DNA from: Bacteroidales bacterium
GTDB lineage: Bacteria > Bacteroidota > Bacteroidia > Bacteroidales > UBA932
Direction: 5' to 3'
DNA length: 64,000 nucleotides
Assembly (NCBI GenBank): GCA_017428245.1
Contig: JAFRRF010000032.1
Span: 41,970 to 105,969, forward strand
This document shows, piece after piece, positions 52,014 to 61,083 of the stretch (positions are counted from its first letter, which is position 1; each line of letters begins with the position of its first letter). The position numbers and the translations under genes are program-made. The notes beneath the pieces were generated by a model. That model made no database searches. It saw nothing but the letters and a program-made list of their open reading frames with translations, and was not told the DNA's origin.

Positions 52014-52838
52014 TTAGGATTCTTTTTCGTTGCGCTCTCTTTCTTTCCTGGCATTGTCCATTGCCGATTCGGAAATCCGTACGGCGTAGCGGATGGCGGC
52101 GGTCAGGGTTCCTGTATCCAGTCCGGCCGATGCGGCCAGCCTGCCGTAGGATTCGGGATACTGCCGTTCGAAGGTTCCGGCCAACTGCCGGGCTGAACCG
52201 AACAGACCAGCCAGCACCAGATACTCTTTCATCAGGCTTTCGTCGATCTGCCGCTCCTGGCCGTTGATCACGGCATCCAGGTAATTTCGCAGGCCGATGA
52301 CGCGGACGGCTTCCTTCTGGCCGTTTTCCGTGAGGGTAAGGCCTTTCTCCAGCAGATGGTATGCGGTCAGCCACTCCCGGGCGAGAGTGCGGGCGTGCTC
52401 ATCGAGTTTGCTCACTTTCCTGTATGCTTTCCTGGCCCAGGAGTCCAGTTCGCCGTAGTCCAGGAAGCTGTCGTCTCCACAGGCGTCGCGCACGATGGCA
52501 CAGACATCTTCTTCCAGCTGTTCGCCGAAAGGAAACTCGTTTTCAAAGGAGAGCGTCAGGCCGTCGGGTTCTCCAGGGCGGGAGGCATCACGCAGTACAG
52601 GAACATTTCCGTCCAGGATCCAGTGGATCAGACAGGCGCCGATGATGTATTTCGCGCAGTGGGTCGAGACGATCCGGTGCGCATACATCAACACGAAGCA
52701 GGTGGCGGCCAGGTTGCCGTGCATCGGAATCTGCCGGAAACGATCCTCAATCTTCCGCCTTCCGAACAGGGATTTCCGGTATTTGTATCCCAGTTTGAAA
52801 GATAATAGAAAATAAAGCGTCAGTGCGAGGGCGATCAT
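52014..52838 (-). CDS. DUF2207-type protein lacking the N-terminal half
   Basis: 274 residues. One N-terminal membrane helix (residues 2-18), then a soluble part whose RQIPMHGNLAATCFVLMYAH, ACLIHWILDGNVPVL and VRVIGLRNYLDAVINGQE...DESLMKEYLVLAGLFG segments resemble the cytosolic C-terminal half of DUF2207 membrane proteins (normally 500-600 residues). The periplasmic N-terminal domain is absent; the ATG follows AT-rich non-coding sequence, so this is a short form rather than a frameshift. Function unknown. It leads the operon with fbp. Confidence 0.65.
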   Translation of the reverse strand: MIALALTLYFLLSFKLGYKYRKSLFGRRKIEDRFRQIPMHGNLAATCFVLMYAHRIVSTHCAKYIIGACLIHWILDGNVPVLRDASRPGEPDGLTLSFENEFPFGEQLEEDVCAIVRDACGDDSFLDYGELDSWARKAYRKVSKLDEHARTLAREWLTAYHLLEKGLTLTENGQKEAVRVIGLRNYLDAVINGQERQIDESLMKEYLVLAGLFGSARQLAGTFERQYPESYGRLAASAGLDTGTLTAAIRYAVRISESAMDNARKERERNEKES

Positions 52839-52928
52839 ATTTGCAGACAGATTTGCGTATGCCGTTACACATTATACAAATATAATGATTATATTTGATG
52901 AATCAAAAAGTATCAAATCGTAATCAAG

Positions 52929-54419
52929 ATGTTTACCCAGAATGATATCCGGCAGATTGCCGAAAGAGGCGCAGACCTCCGGCAAATCGAACAGCAGATC
53001 GAGCATTTCAAGAATGGTTTCCCGTGGATGAAAATCGTGGCGCCTGCCACACCGCAGCGCGGTATCCGTGTCCTTTCGGAAGAAGACGTCCAGGAAGCCG
53101 CCGACTATTATGAACGCGCAGACGTGGATGGCAAGTGCAAATTCGTGCCTGCATCCGGCGCCGCTTCCCGTATGTTCAAGGATATGTTCTCCGGCCTGGA
53201 TAAACTGGAAGCCGGGGAAGACCTGCCCGCCGATGCGCCCGGCGCCAAACTGGCCGCCCGCATCAAGGATTTCGCTTTCTATACGCCGGAACTTTTCGGC
53301 CAGCCCGAAGACAGCGCGGCCTACCGCAAGGATGTGCTTCGAAAACTTCTCAAGGAAGACGGCCTGGCCTACGGCGCCAAGCCCAAGGGCGTGCTGAAAT
53401 TCCATCGCTATGCCGACGAAGTCCGCACGGCCATCGCCGAGCACCTGGTCGAAGCCCAGGAGTATATGCGCGACTACGACGACATCTGCTCGCTGGTTGT
53501 GACCATCTCGCCCGAGCATCGGGAGCTGTTCGAACAGGCCCTCGCCGAAGTGAAACCGGCCTATGAAAAGAAATACGGCGTGAAATACAACATCACCTTC
53601 ACGTATCAGGACAAGGCCACCGACACCATCGCCGTGGATCCCGACAACAATCCCTTCCGCCTGGACGACGGCTCGCTGCTCTTCCGTCCCGCCGGCCACG
53701 GCGCCCTGATCCACAACTTGAACCAAGTGGATGCGGAATTGGTTTCGATCAAGAACATCGACAACGTGGCCCACGAGAAGCTCCTGCCCGTCACGTCGCT
53801 CTACAAACGCGTGCTGATGGGCGAAGCCCTGCGGCTCCGCGACAGAATCTTCCGCTATATCCGCCAGATCAACGCGGAGCCCAGCGAAGAGCTCTGCGAA
53901 AAGATTGAAAAATTCCTCGACTGTGTCCTTTGCGTCAAGCTGCCGCACGCAGACAGCCTCGAAGCGCGCGTGGCGCAGATCCGCGCCAAACTCAACCGGC
54001 CCATCCGCGTCTGCGGCATGGTGCGCAACGAGGGGGAACCCGGCGGCGGCCCGTATATCGTCGAAGGAAAAGACGGCAGCACCTCGCTCCAGATTCTCGA
54101 GAGCGTCCAGATCAACAAGGCGGATCCCGCCGCGGCCGGCGCGATGGCGCAGGCCACGCACTTCAATCCCGTGGATCTGGTGTGCATCCTGCGCGACTGC
54201 CGGGGCAAGCGCTTCGACCTGCTGAAGCACGTCGATCCCGAAGCCGGTTTTATGAGTTCCAAGAGCTATCAGGGCCGCGAACTCAAGGCCCTCGAGATGC
54301 CCGGTCTGTGGAACGGTGCGATGAGCGACTGGAACACGCTCTTCGTCGAAGTCCCGCTGGAGACCTTCAACCCCGTAAAGGTCGTCCTCGACCTGTTGCG
54401 TCCTGCGCACCAGGCCTGA
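52929..54419 (+). CDS. DUF4301 family protein
   Basis: 496 residues, cytosolic. KFVPASGAASRMFKDMFSGL near residue 75 is the family hallmark and resembles the nucleotide-binding loop of sugar-nucleotidyltransferase-like folds; HGALIHNLNQVDAELVSIKN and MVRNEGEPGGGPYIV follow. Function is unproven. A TATATTTG box at 52890-52897 may be its -7 element. The GH3 gene starts 39 bp downstream, so they may be cotranscribed. Confidence 0.9.
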   Translation: MFTQNDIRQIAERGADLRQIEQQIEHFKNGFPWMKIVAPATPQRGIRVLSEEDVQEAADYYERADVDGKCKFVPASGAASRMFKDMFSGLDKLEAGEDLPADAPGAKLAARIKDFAFYTPELFGQPEDSAAYRKDVLRKLLKEDGLAYGAKPKGVLKFHRYADEVRTAIAEHLVEAQEYMRDYDDICSLVVTISPEHRELFEQALAEVKPAYEKKYGVKYNITFTYQDKATDTIAVDPDNNPFRLDDGSLLFRPAGHGALIHNLNQVDAELVSIKNIDNVAHEKLLPVTSLYKRVLMGEALRLRDRIFRYIRQINAEPSEELCEKIEKFLDCVLCVKLPHADSLEARVAQIRAKLNRPIRVCGMVRNEGEPGGGPYIVEGKDGSTSLQILESVQINKADPAAAGAMAQATHFNPVDLVCILRDCRGKRFDLLKHVDPEAGFMSSKSYQGRELKALEMPGLWNGAMSDWNTLFVEVPLETFNPVKVVLDLLRPAHQA

Positions 54420-54458
54420 GACCGGCTCTGTCGTTCCTTGCATAATATCTGACCCTGT

Positions 54459-56693
54459 ATGAAATATTTGAAGTTTCTTGTGACGGTCCTGACTGCGACC
54501 CTCATCCTTTCCTGCGGAGAAAAACCAAAACCCGCCTTCAATCCGGAAGAACGTGTGGAAGATATTCTTTCACAAATGACCGTTGAAGAGAAAGTCGCCC
54601 TTACGCACGCCCAGTCCAAATTTTCCAGTGCCGGCGTTCCGCGCCTGGGCATTCCGGAGGTATGGTGTACCGACGGCCCTCACGGCATCCGTGCGGAGGT
54701 CCTTTGGGATGAATGGGACCAGGCCGGCTGGACCTCCGACTCCTGCACGGCTTTCCCTGCACTGACGGCCCTGGCCGCCTCGTGGGATCCGTCCCTGGCG
54801 GAACTCTACGGCATCAGCATCGGCGAAGAGGCACGCTACCGCAAGAAGGATGTGCTTCTCGGCCCCGGTGTCAACATCTACCGTACGCCCCTCAATGGCC
54901 GGAACTTCGAATATATGGGTGAGGACCCGTACCTGGCCTCCGCGATGGTCGTGCCTTATGTGAAAGGCGTCCAGAGCAACAACGTGGCTGCCTGTGTGAA
55001 GCACTACGCCCTGAACAACCAGGAGACCGCCCGTTTCTTCACCGACGTGTCGGTCGATGACCGCACCCTGTATGAAATCTATCTGCCGGCTTTCAAGGCG
55101 GCCGTGCAGGAAGGCGGCGCCTGGGCCATCATGGGCTCGTACAACCTGTACAAAGGGCAATGGAACTGCCACAACCAGTATCTGCTCAACGATATCCTCA
55201 AGGGCGAATGGGGCTTCGACGGTGTGGTGATCAGCGACTGGGGCGGCGTCCACGATACCGACCAGGCCATCACCAACGGGCTGGATATGGAATTCGGCTC
55301 GTGGACCAACGGCCTGACGATGGGAAAGACGAACGCGTATGATTCGTATTTCCTGGCGCAGCCGTATCTGGAACGTATCCGCAGCGGGAAAGTCGGTACG
55401 ACCGAGCTCGACGACAAGGCACGCCGTATTCTGCGCCTGATTTTCCGCACCAGCCTGAATCCCGAGCATAAGACCGGCAAATTTACTTCTCCCGAGCATT
55501 ATGCCGCCGCCCGCAAGATCGGTGCGGAGGGCATCGTCCTCCTCAAGAACGAGGGCGGGCTGCTCCCGATCAAGGATGCCCGCAAAGTGCTGGTCGTGGG
55601 CGAGAACGCCGTCAAGATGATGACCGTTGGCGGCGGTTCCTCGTCGCTGAAGGCACAGCATGAGATTTCTCCGCTCGACGGTATCCGCGAGGCCCTTCCC
55701 GGCGTGGAAGTCGTGTATGAACGCGGCTACGTCGGTGATGCCAGCGGCGCCTACAACGGCGTAACGACCGGCCAGGATCTCTCGGAGAAACGTTCGGCGG
55801 GCCAATTGATTGCCGACGCCGTAAAGGCCGCCCAAGACGCCGATTATGTGATTTTCATCGGCGGTCTCAACAAGAGCGACTTCCAGGATGCCGAAGGCAA
55901 TGACCGCAAGGAATACGGCCTTCCTTATGACCAGGATGCCGTAATCGAGGCGCTCGCCGCCGCCAATCCCAAGCTCGTGGTGGTGAACATCTCCGGCAAC
56001 GCCGTGGCGATGCCGTGGGTCGACAAAGTGCCCGCCATCGTGCAGGACTGGTATCTGGGCAGTGAGGCCGGCCATTCGCTGGCCGATGTGCTCACGGGCG
56101 TCGTGAATCCTTCCGGCAAACTTCCGTTCACCTTCCCGGTTGCACTGGAAGACGGCCCGGTCAAAACCCTGGCCCAGTATCCCGGCATCCCGGGCGACCG
56201 GAAGTGGGAGAGTCCTTTCAGTTCGGTGCCCATTCTGGAAGAAGAATACACGGAAGGTATCTATGTGGGCTACCGCTGGTACGATGCGAAGCAGGTCAAG
56301 CCGCTGTTCCCGTTCGGCCACGGTCTGAGCTACACGACGTTTGAATATGGCGAGCCTTCTGTTTCGAAGGCCGTTACGGCCGACGGTAAAGTGACGGTGC
56401 GCGTGCCTGTGACCAATACGGGCGCCGTGGCCGGTGCCGAGGTCGTTCAGGTCTATGTGTCCGATCCGGAAGCTTCGGTCGACCGGCCGGTCAAGGAACT
56501 CAAAGGCTTCTGCAAGGTTTGGCTGGAGCCGGGCGAGACTAAAACCGTATCCGTGAATCTTACGCGCGAATCGCTCAGTTTCTTCGATGCCGCCAGCCAT
56601 AGCTGGAAGGCTGAACCGGGGCATTTCGACGTGCTGGTCGGTTCTTCTTCCGCCGACATCCGCGGAAGCGTCGGTTTCGAATTAAAGGAATAG
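54459..56693 (+). CDS. GH3 beta-glucosidase, lipoprotein
   Basis: 744 residues. Lipoprotein signal ending LILSC. Full GH3 architecture: N-terminal TIM barrel with PGVNIYRTPLNGRNFEYMGE and the nucleophile Asp near residue 261 in VVISDWGGVHD, a C-terminal alpha/beta domain (GEGIVLLKNE-type segment near 350), and a fibronectin-III-like end (GYRWYD...FPFGHGLSYTTFEY, then VQVYVSDPEASVDRPVKELK). Hydrolyses terminal beta-linked glucose or xylose in the periplasm or at the surface. No SusCD pair or other glycosidase is nearby. Confidence 0.94.
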   Translation: MKYLKFLVTVLTATLILSCGEKPKPAFNPEERVEDILSQMTVEEKVALTHAQSKFSSAGVPRLGIPEVWCTDGPHGIRAEVLWDEWDQAGWTSDSCTAFPALTALAASWDPSLAELYGISIGEEARYRKKDVLLGPGVNIYRTPLNGRNFEYMGEDPYLASAMVVPYVKGVQSNNVAACVKHYALNNQETARFFTDVSVDDRTLYEIYLPAFKAAVQEGGAWAIMGSYNLYKGQWNCHNQYLLNDILKGEWGFDGVVISDWGGVHDTDQAITNGLDMEFGSWTNGLTMGKTNAYDSYFLAQPYLERIRSGKVGTTELDDKARRILRLIFRTSLNPEHKTGKFTSPEHYAAARKIGAEGIVLLKNEGGLLPIKDARKVLVVGENAVKMMTVGGGSSSLKAQHEISPLDGIREALPGVEVVYERGYVGDASGAYNGVTTGQDLSEKRSAGQLIADAVKAAQDADYVIFIGGLNKSDFQDAEGNDRKEYGLPYDQDAVIEALAAANPKLVVVNISGNAVAMPWVDKVPAIVQDWYLGSEAGHSLADVLTGVVNPSGKLPFTFPVALEDGPVKTLAQYPGIPGDRKWESPFSSVPILEEEYTEGIYVGYRWYDAKQVKPLFPFGHGLSYTTFEYGEPSVSKAVTADGKVTVRVPVTNTGAVAGAEVVQVYVSDPEASVDRPVKELKGFCKVWLEPGETKTVSVNLTRESLSFFDAASHSWKAEPGHFDVLVGSSSADIRGSVGFELKE

Positions 56694-56716
56694 GGAACTG
56701 CCGATCAATCGCTGTT

Positions 56717-57268
56717 CTACATTTTTTTGATAACCCGGGCGGGAGAACCCACCGCTACGGAGTCGGCGGGTATGTCTTCCGTAACCACGGCTCCTGCTCC
56801 GATAACGGCCCGGTCACCGATTGTCACGCCGGGGAGGATGGTCACATTCCCGCCGATCCAGACATCGTTGCCGATGGTCACGGGCTTTGCCCAGGCGTTG
56901 TACTCACGCCGGCCTTTGGCAGACAGGGGATGGCTGACCGTCGTGATGAGGGTATGGGGTCCGATCATGACGTGGTCGCCGATGCGGACTTCCCGTATGT
57001 CCAGTATGGTGAGGTTGTGATTGCCGGTGAAGTCGCTTCCGACGTGAATGTTCTTTCCGCAGTCGCAGTTGAAGGTCTTGGCAATCCAGACCCTTTCTCC
57101 CACGGAACCGAGCATTCTTTTAAGCTGTTCATACTGAGCCGCATAGTCGGTCCCTTCGATGGCATTGAACCGTTCACATTCCCGGATGGCGTTCGTCTTC
57201 CGGGCTATCATTTCCGGATCGTCGAAGCGGTACATTTGTCCCGCGTTGCATTTTTCCTGTTCTGTCAT
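56717..57268 (-). CDS. Maltose/galactoside-type sugar O-acetyltransferase
   Basis: 183 residues. Left-handed beta-helix (hexapeptide repeats) over residues about 75-180, with the catalytic His in TLITTVSHPLSAKGRREYN and WIGGNVTILPGVTIGDRAVI. The N-terminal helical Mac domain (EKCNAGQMYRFDDPEM) is that of maltose O-acetyltransferases. Transfers acetyl from acetyl-CoA to a sugar in the cytosol. Divergent from cbiM across 146 bp. Confidence 0.92.
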   Translation of the reverse strand: MTEQEKCNAGQMYRFDDPEMIARKTNAIRECERFNAIEGTDYAAQYEQLKRMLGSVGERVWIAKTFNCDCGKNIHVGSDFTGNHNLTILDIREVRIGDHVMIGPHTLITTVSHPLSAKGRREYNAWAKPVTIGNDVWIGGNVTILPGVTIGDRAVIGAGAVVTEDIPADSVAVGSPARVIKKM

Positions 57269-57353
57269 GTTTCAAAAAAAGAAACGCTTCAACGAAGTGA
57301 TTGAGGATGGCTGGTTTTATATCGTTCGCGATGCAAATATAGGCATTTTTTCT

Positions 57354-57361
57354 TATCTTTG
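57354..57361 (+). promoter_or_regulatory. Candidate -7 element of cbiMQO
   Basis: TATCTTTG matches the consensus; no well-placed -33 box. The leader to the ATG at 57415 is about 45 nt, too short for a cobalamin riboswitch. Confidence 0.4.
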
Positions 57362-57414
57362 AGTAGATAATGGATTCCAGGGAAATACTTGAATAGGAAA
57401 GAGGAGGACTGATT

Positions 57415-58428
57415 ATGCATATGGCTGACGCTCTGGTTTCGCCCGTCGTTGCCGGTGTGATGTACGCCTGCAGCGCGGTTGCGGTAGGTTTTTCGATCCG
57501 GAAGATCCGCTCTTCCGAGACGAACCGCCGGATTCCGCTGATGGGGGTGATGGGCGCATTTGTTTTTGCTGCGCAGATGATCAATTTCGCCATACCGGGT
57601 ACCGGTTCTTCCGGGCATCTCTGTGGAGGCATGCTGCTCAGCGCCTTGCTCGGCCCGTATGCTGGCTTCCTCACAATGACTGCCATCCTGCTGATCCAGT
57701 GCCTGCTCTTCGCCGACGGCGGCCTGATGGCACTGGGCTGCAATGTCTGGAACATGGGCTTCTACGGATGCTTCGTGGGCGGCTTCCTGATCTGGAGGGC
57801 CTTTACGGCCCGGAAGATGACACGGGGACGCATCCTGGTCGCATCCGTGGTCGGCTGCATCGTATCGCTGCTGCTCGGCGCTTTCTCCGTCACGCTGGAA
57901 ACGCTGGCGTCGGGCATCACCGAACTTCCGTTCGGCGTGTTCGTCCGCTTTATGCTGCCGATCCATCTCGTGATCGGACTGGTGGAAGGCCTGATCACCG
58001 CCGCCGTACTTATCTTTGTATTCGAGTCGCGGCCGGAACTGCTGGAGGGCGGTACGGCCCGATCCGGCAGTGAAGAACGCCTCAAGGTTCCCACCGTTGT
58101 GGCGATTCTCGCCGCCGCGGCACTCGTCATCGGCGGCCTGCTGTCGCACCTGGCTTCTTCCGATCCGGACGGACTGGAATGGTCGGTCGAAAAGGTCACG
58201 GGCCAGACCGAGGTCGAAGGCGGCGGTGCGCTCGCAGAGTGGGCCGCCGACGTGCAGGACCGGACCGCGCTGCTGCCCGATTACGCATTCAAGGACAGCG
58301 AGAGCGGCACATCCGTCTCAGGAATCGTCGGCGCCCTGGTCGTCCTTGCGCTGTGCGTGGTCATCGGCTTGCTTTTCCGGCGCTCCGGCGACAAACCGGA
58401 TAAAATCGATACGGATGGGGCAGCTTGA
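57415..58428 (+). CDS. cbiM: Cobalt/nickel ECF importer, fused CbiM-CbiN-like (PDGLE) component
   Basis: 337 residues. Residues 1-215 are CbiM: the N-terminal MHMADALVSP provides the amino-terminal and His metal ligands, and GSSGHLCGGMLLSALLGPYA follows. A C-terminal PDGLE segment (SSDPDGLEWSVEK near residue 248) flanked by two helices replaces the separate CbiN/NikN. Substrate-binding membrane part of the group I ECF transporter. Strong Shine-Dalgarno GAGGAGG. Cobalt would serve cobalamin for KamDE; nickel is possible. Confidence 0.92.
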   Translation: MHMADALVSPVVAGVMYACSAVAVGFSIRKIRSSETNRRIPLMGVMGAFVFAAQMINFAIPGTGSSGHLCGGMLLSALLGPYAGFLTMTAILLIQCLLFADGGLMALGCNVWNMGFYGCFVGGFLIWRAFTARKMTRGRILVASVVGCIVSLLLGAFSVTLETLASGITELPFGVFVRFMLPIHLVIGLVEGLITAAVLIFVFESRPELLEGGTARSGSEERLKVPTVVAILAAAALVIGGLLSHLASSDPDGLEWSVEKVTGQTEVEGGGALAEWAADVQDRTALLPDYAFKDSESGTSVSGIVGALVVLALCVVIGLLFRRSGDKPDKIDTDGAA

Positions 58429-59149
58429 CCGGAGTATCACCGAATTCCGCCTGATGGAGGAAGAGGCGCGGGGAGAGGGCCGTCTGCAGGCCTTGCATCC
58501 GCTCGCCAAACTGCTCGTCACGGTGGTCTATCTGGTCGTCCTGCTGTCGTTCCACAAATACAATCTGGCCGGAGTTCTGCTGATGGGCTTCTATCCGATT
58601 CTGGCCTTTACCCTGGGTGGCGTGCCGCTGCGGCCGATGTGGCGAAGGATGCGGATCATCCTCATCCCCGTTCTGCTCGTCGGTATCGCCAATCCGTTTT
58701 TCGACCGTACCGGCGGCCTGATTTCAATGATGACGCTGCTCCTTAAAGGGCTCTTCGCCGTTGCCGCCACCTATCTGCTGATGGTATCGACGTCGATGGA
58801 CGACTTGTGCCGTGCACTCCGGAAGCTCCGGGTGCCCGCCATCCTGGTTACCGTGATGATGCTCATCTATCGCTATCTCTGCGTCTTTCTCGAAGAAATC
58901 GCCCGGATGCGGGCGGCCTATTCCCTCCGGGCCCCGGGGCAGAAAGGCGTTCATTTCCGCGTATGGGGATCCCTCGTCGGAATGCTGCTGCTCCGCAGCA
59001 TGGACCGCTCCGAGACGGTCTATCAAAGCATGACGCTGCGCGGTTTCCAAGGCGACTTCCTGTATGGCCGGGAGCGCCCGTTCTCGCGCAGCGATTATAT
59101 CTATTTGTTTGTCTGTATTCTTGCCGTTCTGATCATCCGTTTCCTATGA
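58415..59149 (+). CDS. cbiQ: ECF transporter transmembrane component CbiQ
   Basis: 244 residues from the ATG at 58415, overlapping cbiM by 14 bp. Energy-coupling T-component: four to five helices, the HPLAKLLVTVVYLVVLLSF start and the coupling Ala-Arg-Gly-type region near ARMRAAYSLRAPGQKG and SMTLRGFQGDF. It links CbiM to the ATPase CbiO. Confidence 0.9.
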   Translation: MGQLDRSITEFRLMEEEARGEGRLQALHPLAKLLVTVVYLVVLLSFHKYNLAGVLLMGFYPILAFTLGGVPLRPMWRRMRIILIPVLLVGIANPFFDRTGGLISMMTLLLKGLFAVAATYLLMVSTSMDDLCRALRKLRVPAILVTVMMLIYRYLCVFLEEIARMRAAYSLRAPGQKGVHFRVWGSLVGMLLLRSMDRSETVYQSMTLRGFQGDFLYGRERPFSRSDYIYLFVCILAVLIIRFL

Positions 59150-59892
59150 ATATCCTGGAACTCGAATCCCTGAACTATGCCTATCCCGGCGCCCGCCGGG
59201 GAGAAGCTCCGATTGCGGCCGTCGCCGATGTCTCTTTCCAGATTGCAGAAGGGGAGAACGTCGGACTTGTGGGCGCCAACGGGGCGGGGAAGTCCACCTT
59301 GCTCAAACTTATCTGCGGACTGCTGGAGCCGACCGGCGGCCACGTGAGCGTGGCCGGCACGGAAGTACGCAAGGAAACGCTCGGTCAGATCCGCAAAGAC
59401 CTGGGCTATGTTTTCCAGGATTCGGACGATCAACTGTTCACTTCGACCGTGTACGACGACATCGCCTTCGGCCCGCGCAACTATGGCTATACTCCGGAGC
59501 AAACCCGGGCAGCCGTGGAGAAAGCCCTGGCGGCTGTACACATTGAAAGCCTGAAAGACCGTGCGGTTTTCAGGCTTTCCGGCGGCGAGAAAAAACTCGC
59601 CGCCATAGCGACTGTCCTGTCGATGGGAAGCCGGCTGATGCTTCTGGACGAGCCGAGCGTCGGGCTGGATCCGCGGAACAGGCGCAATCTGATGGAAGTC
59701 ATCCAATCGCTTCCCTGCGCCAAACTCATCGCCAGCCACGACCTGGATTTCATCTACGACACCTGTTCCCGTGTCGTCGTCCTCTTCAAAGGCAGGGCCG
59801 TCCGCGTCGGGGATACGCGGCAGATTCTGGCCGACCGGGCCTTTCTCGAGGCAAACGGACTCGAGCTTCCGCTTTCGTTCGTTACCCGCTGA
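59146..59892 (+). CDS. cbiO: ECF transporter ATPase CbiO
   Basis: 248 residues from the ATG at 59146 (ATGA overlap with cbiQ). Complete ABC ATPase: Walker A GANGAGKSTLLKLICGLL, Q-loop YVFQDSDDQLF, signature RLSGGEKKLAAIAT, Walker B LMLLDEPSVGLDP and H-switch ASHDLDF. One ATPase gene only, so it presumably forms a homodimer. Confidence 0.95.
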   Translation: MNILELESLNYAYPGARRGEAPIAAVADVSFQIAEGENVGLVGANGAGKSTLLKLICGLLEPTGGHVSVAGTEVRKETLGQIRKDLGYVFQDSDDQLFTSTVYDDIAFGPRNYGYTPEQTRAAVEKALAAVHIESLKDRAVFRLSGGEKKLAAIATVLSMGSRLMLLDEPSVGLDPRNRRNLMEVIQSLPCAKLIASHDLDFIYDTCSRVVVLFKGRAVRVGDTRQILADRAFLEANGLELPLSFVTR

Positions 59893-59904
59893 TTTCAGGC
59901 TGGT

Positions 59905-60576
59905 TTACAGGAGGGATTCCTCCCGGCAGTAGTCGATTGCGCGGTTGATGTAGTCGAGGAAAGGTTTGCCGGTCCGGAAGATATCCAGGACGGAATCCAC
60001 GAGATTCGGGGAAAGAATGAAGTCTTTGTCCAGGCTCTTCAGGAGGCAGAAATTCTTCAGTTTGAAGAATTCCGCGTCCGGACTGTCTGCCGGGAATCCC
60101 TTCGGAACTTTCTTCAAAGCGCCTTCCGTATCGAGCACGAGACCTGGCGCGAGACCTGCGAGAATCCGACGGAAGTCGCCTCCGCCCATTTCAATATCCT
60201 CGCGGAGGGTCTTCAGCACCTGGGGCTCGGTGAGATAGTCACCGATGGCCAGCAGGTGGTCGCCGGTTCCGTCGACGTGGAAATAGTATCCGCTGTAACC
60301 GGATTTTTTTCCGCCACGTGTGATGAAGACGCCCATATGGGTTTTGTAGGGACTTTTATCTTTGGAGAAGCGGACATCCCGGTAGATCCGGTACGTGCAG
60401 TCCGCGGCGTTCAGCGGTCCGATTGTATCGTCGAAAGACCGGATACCTTCGATGAGTTTCACGGCCAGCACCTCAATTGTATCCTTTGCTTTCAGGTAGT
60501 CCGGCTTGTGGGCATCGAACCAGGCCTTGTCATTGTGCAGGGAGAGGGAATGGAGGAATCGCAGGACTTGGCGCAT
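59905..60576 (-). CDS. DUF2461 family protein
   Basis: 223 residues, cytosolic. FLHSLSLHNDKAWFDAHKPDY at the start and RIYRDVRFSKDKSPYKTH with GGKKSGYSGYYFHVD are the DUF2461 landmarks; full length. Function unknown. Convergent with cbiO, 12 bp apart. Confidence 0.9.
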   Translation of the reverse strand: MRQVLRFLHSLSLHNDKAWFDAHKPDYLKAKDTIEVLAVKLIEGIRSFDDTIGPLNAADCTYRIYRDVRFSKDKSPYKTHMGVFITRGGKKSGYSGYYFHVDGTGDHLLAIGDYLTEPQVLKTLREDIEMGGGDFRRILAGLAPGLVLDTEGALKKVPKGFPADSPDAEFFKLKNFCLLKSLDKDFILSPNLVDSVLDIFRTGKPFLDYINRAIDYCREESLL

Positions 60577-60671
60577 TGGCGGGTTTAGTTTCGTTTAATC
60601 TGTCAAAGATAAGAATAATTGCAAGCAGCATTTCGGCTTTGTGTGTGTTTATATGCAAAACAAGGACGAAA

Positions 60672-61082
60672 ATGAGACATACGATGACAAAACTAATGTG
60701 CGCAATGCTGCTGGCGGCAGGGCTGTGCGGTTGCGAGAGGTTTGATACAAACCGGCTGGAAGGTACCTGGTGCGAGCAATACGATCCCACGGTTTTTGCG
60801 ATGGATGGATCCGTGACGTATAGTTTTGACGGGAACGGGCATTACTATCTTCATACGGTTGACCTGCTAGGCGGCAATACGTATGACGAGAACGGCAGTT
60901 ATGTTCTCGACCGCTACGAAAAAACCATTACCCTCATTCCGAATCCGTCAGACGAGGGCAGGGTTACCTATTGTCTGGTGAAACTGACCACCGGAGAGAT
61001 GGAATGGCAGAAGGTGGGTACGACATACGCCGTGGGTACCTGGGGGAGTGATTATCGTCACTTCGTGAAGTTTGACCTGTAG
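60672..61082 (+). CDS. Small lipocalin-like lipoprotein
   Basis: 136 residues from the ATG at 60672; an ATG at 60684 is an alternative. Lipoprotein signal ending AAGLCGC. The mature part (LEGTWCEQYDP, YSFDGNGHYYL, YEKTITLIPN, MEWQKVGTTYAVG) has the strand pattern of small lipocalin-like proteins. Function unknown. Single-gene unit. Confidence 0.7.
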   Translation: MRHTMTKLMCAMLLAAGLCGCERFDTNRLEGTWCEQYDPTVFAMDGSVTYSFDGNGHYYLHTVDLLGGNTYDENGSYVLDRYEKTITLIPNPSDEGRVTYCLVKLTTGEMEWQKVGTTYAVGTWGSDYRHFVKFDL

Positions 61083-61083
61083 C

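Noticed and set aside
54570..56624. Antisense 684-codon frame inside the GH3 gene
   Set aside because: Shadow of a confidently identified glycosidase.
57269..57414. Cobalamin or metal riboswitch upstream of cbiM
   Set aside because: Only 146 bp are available, shared with a divergent gene, and no conserved B12-box or NiCo motif is visible.
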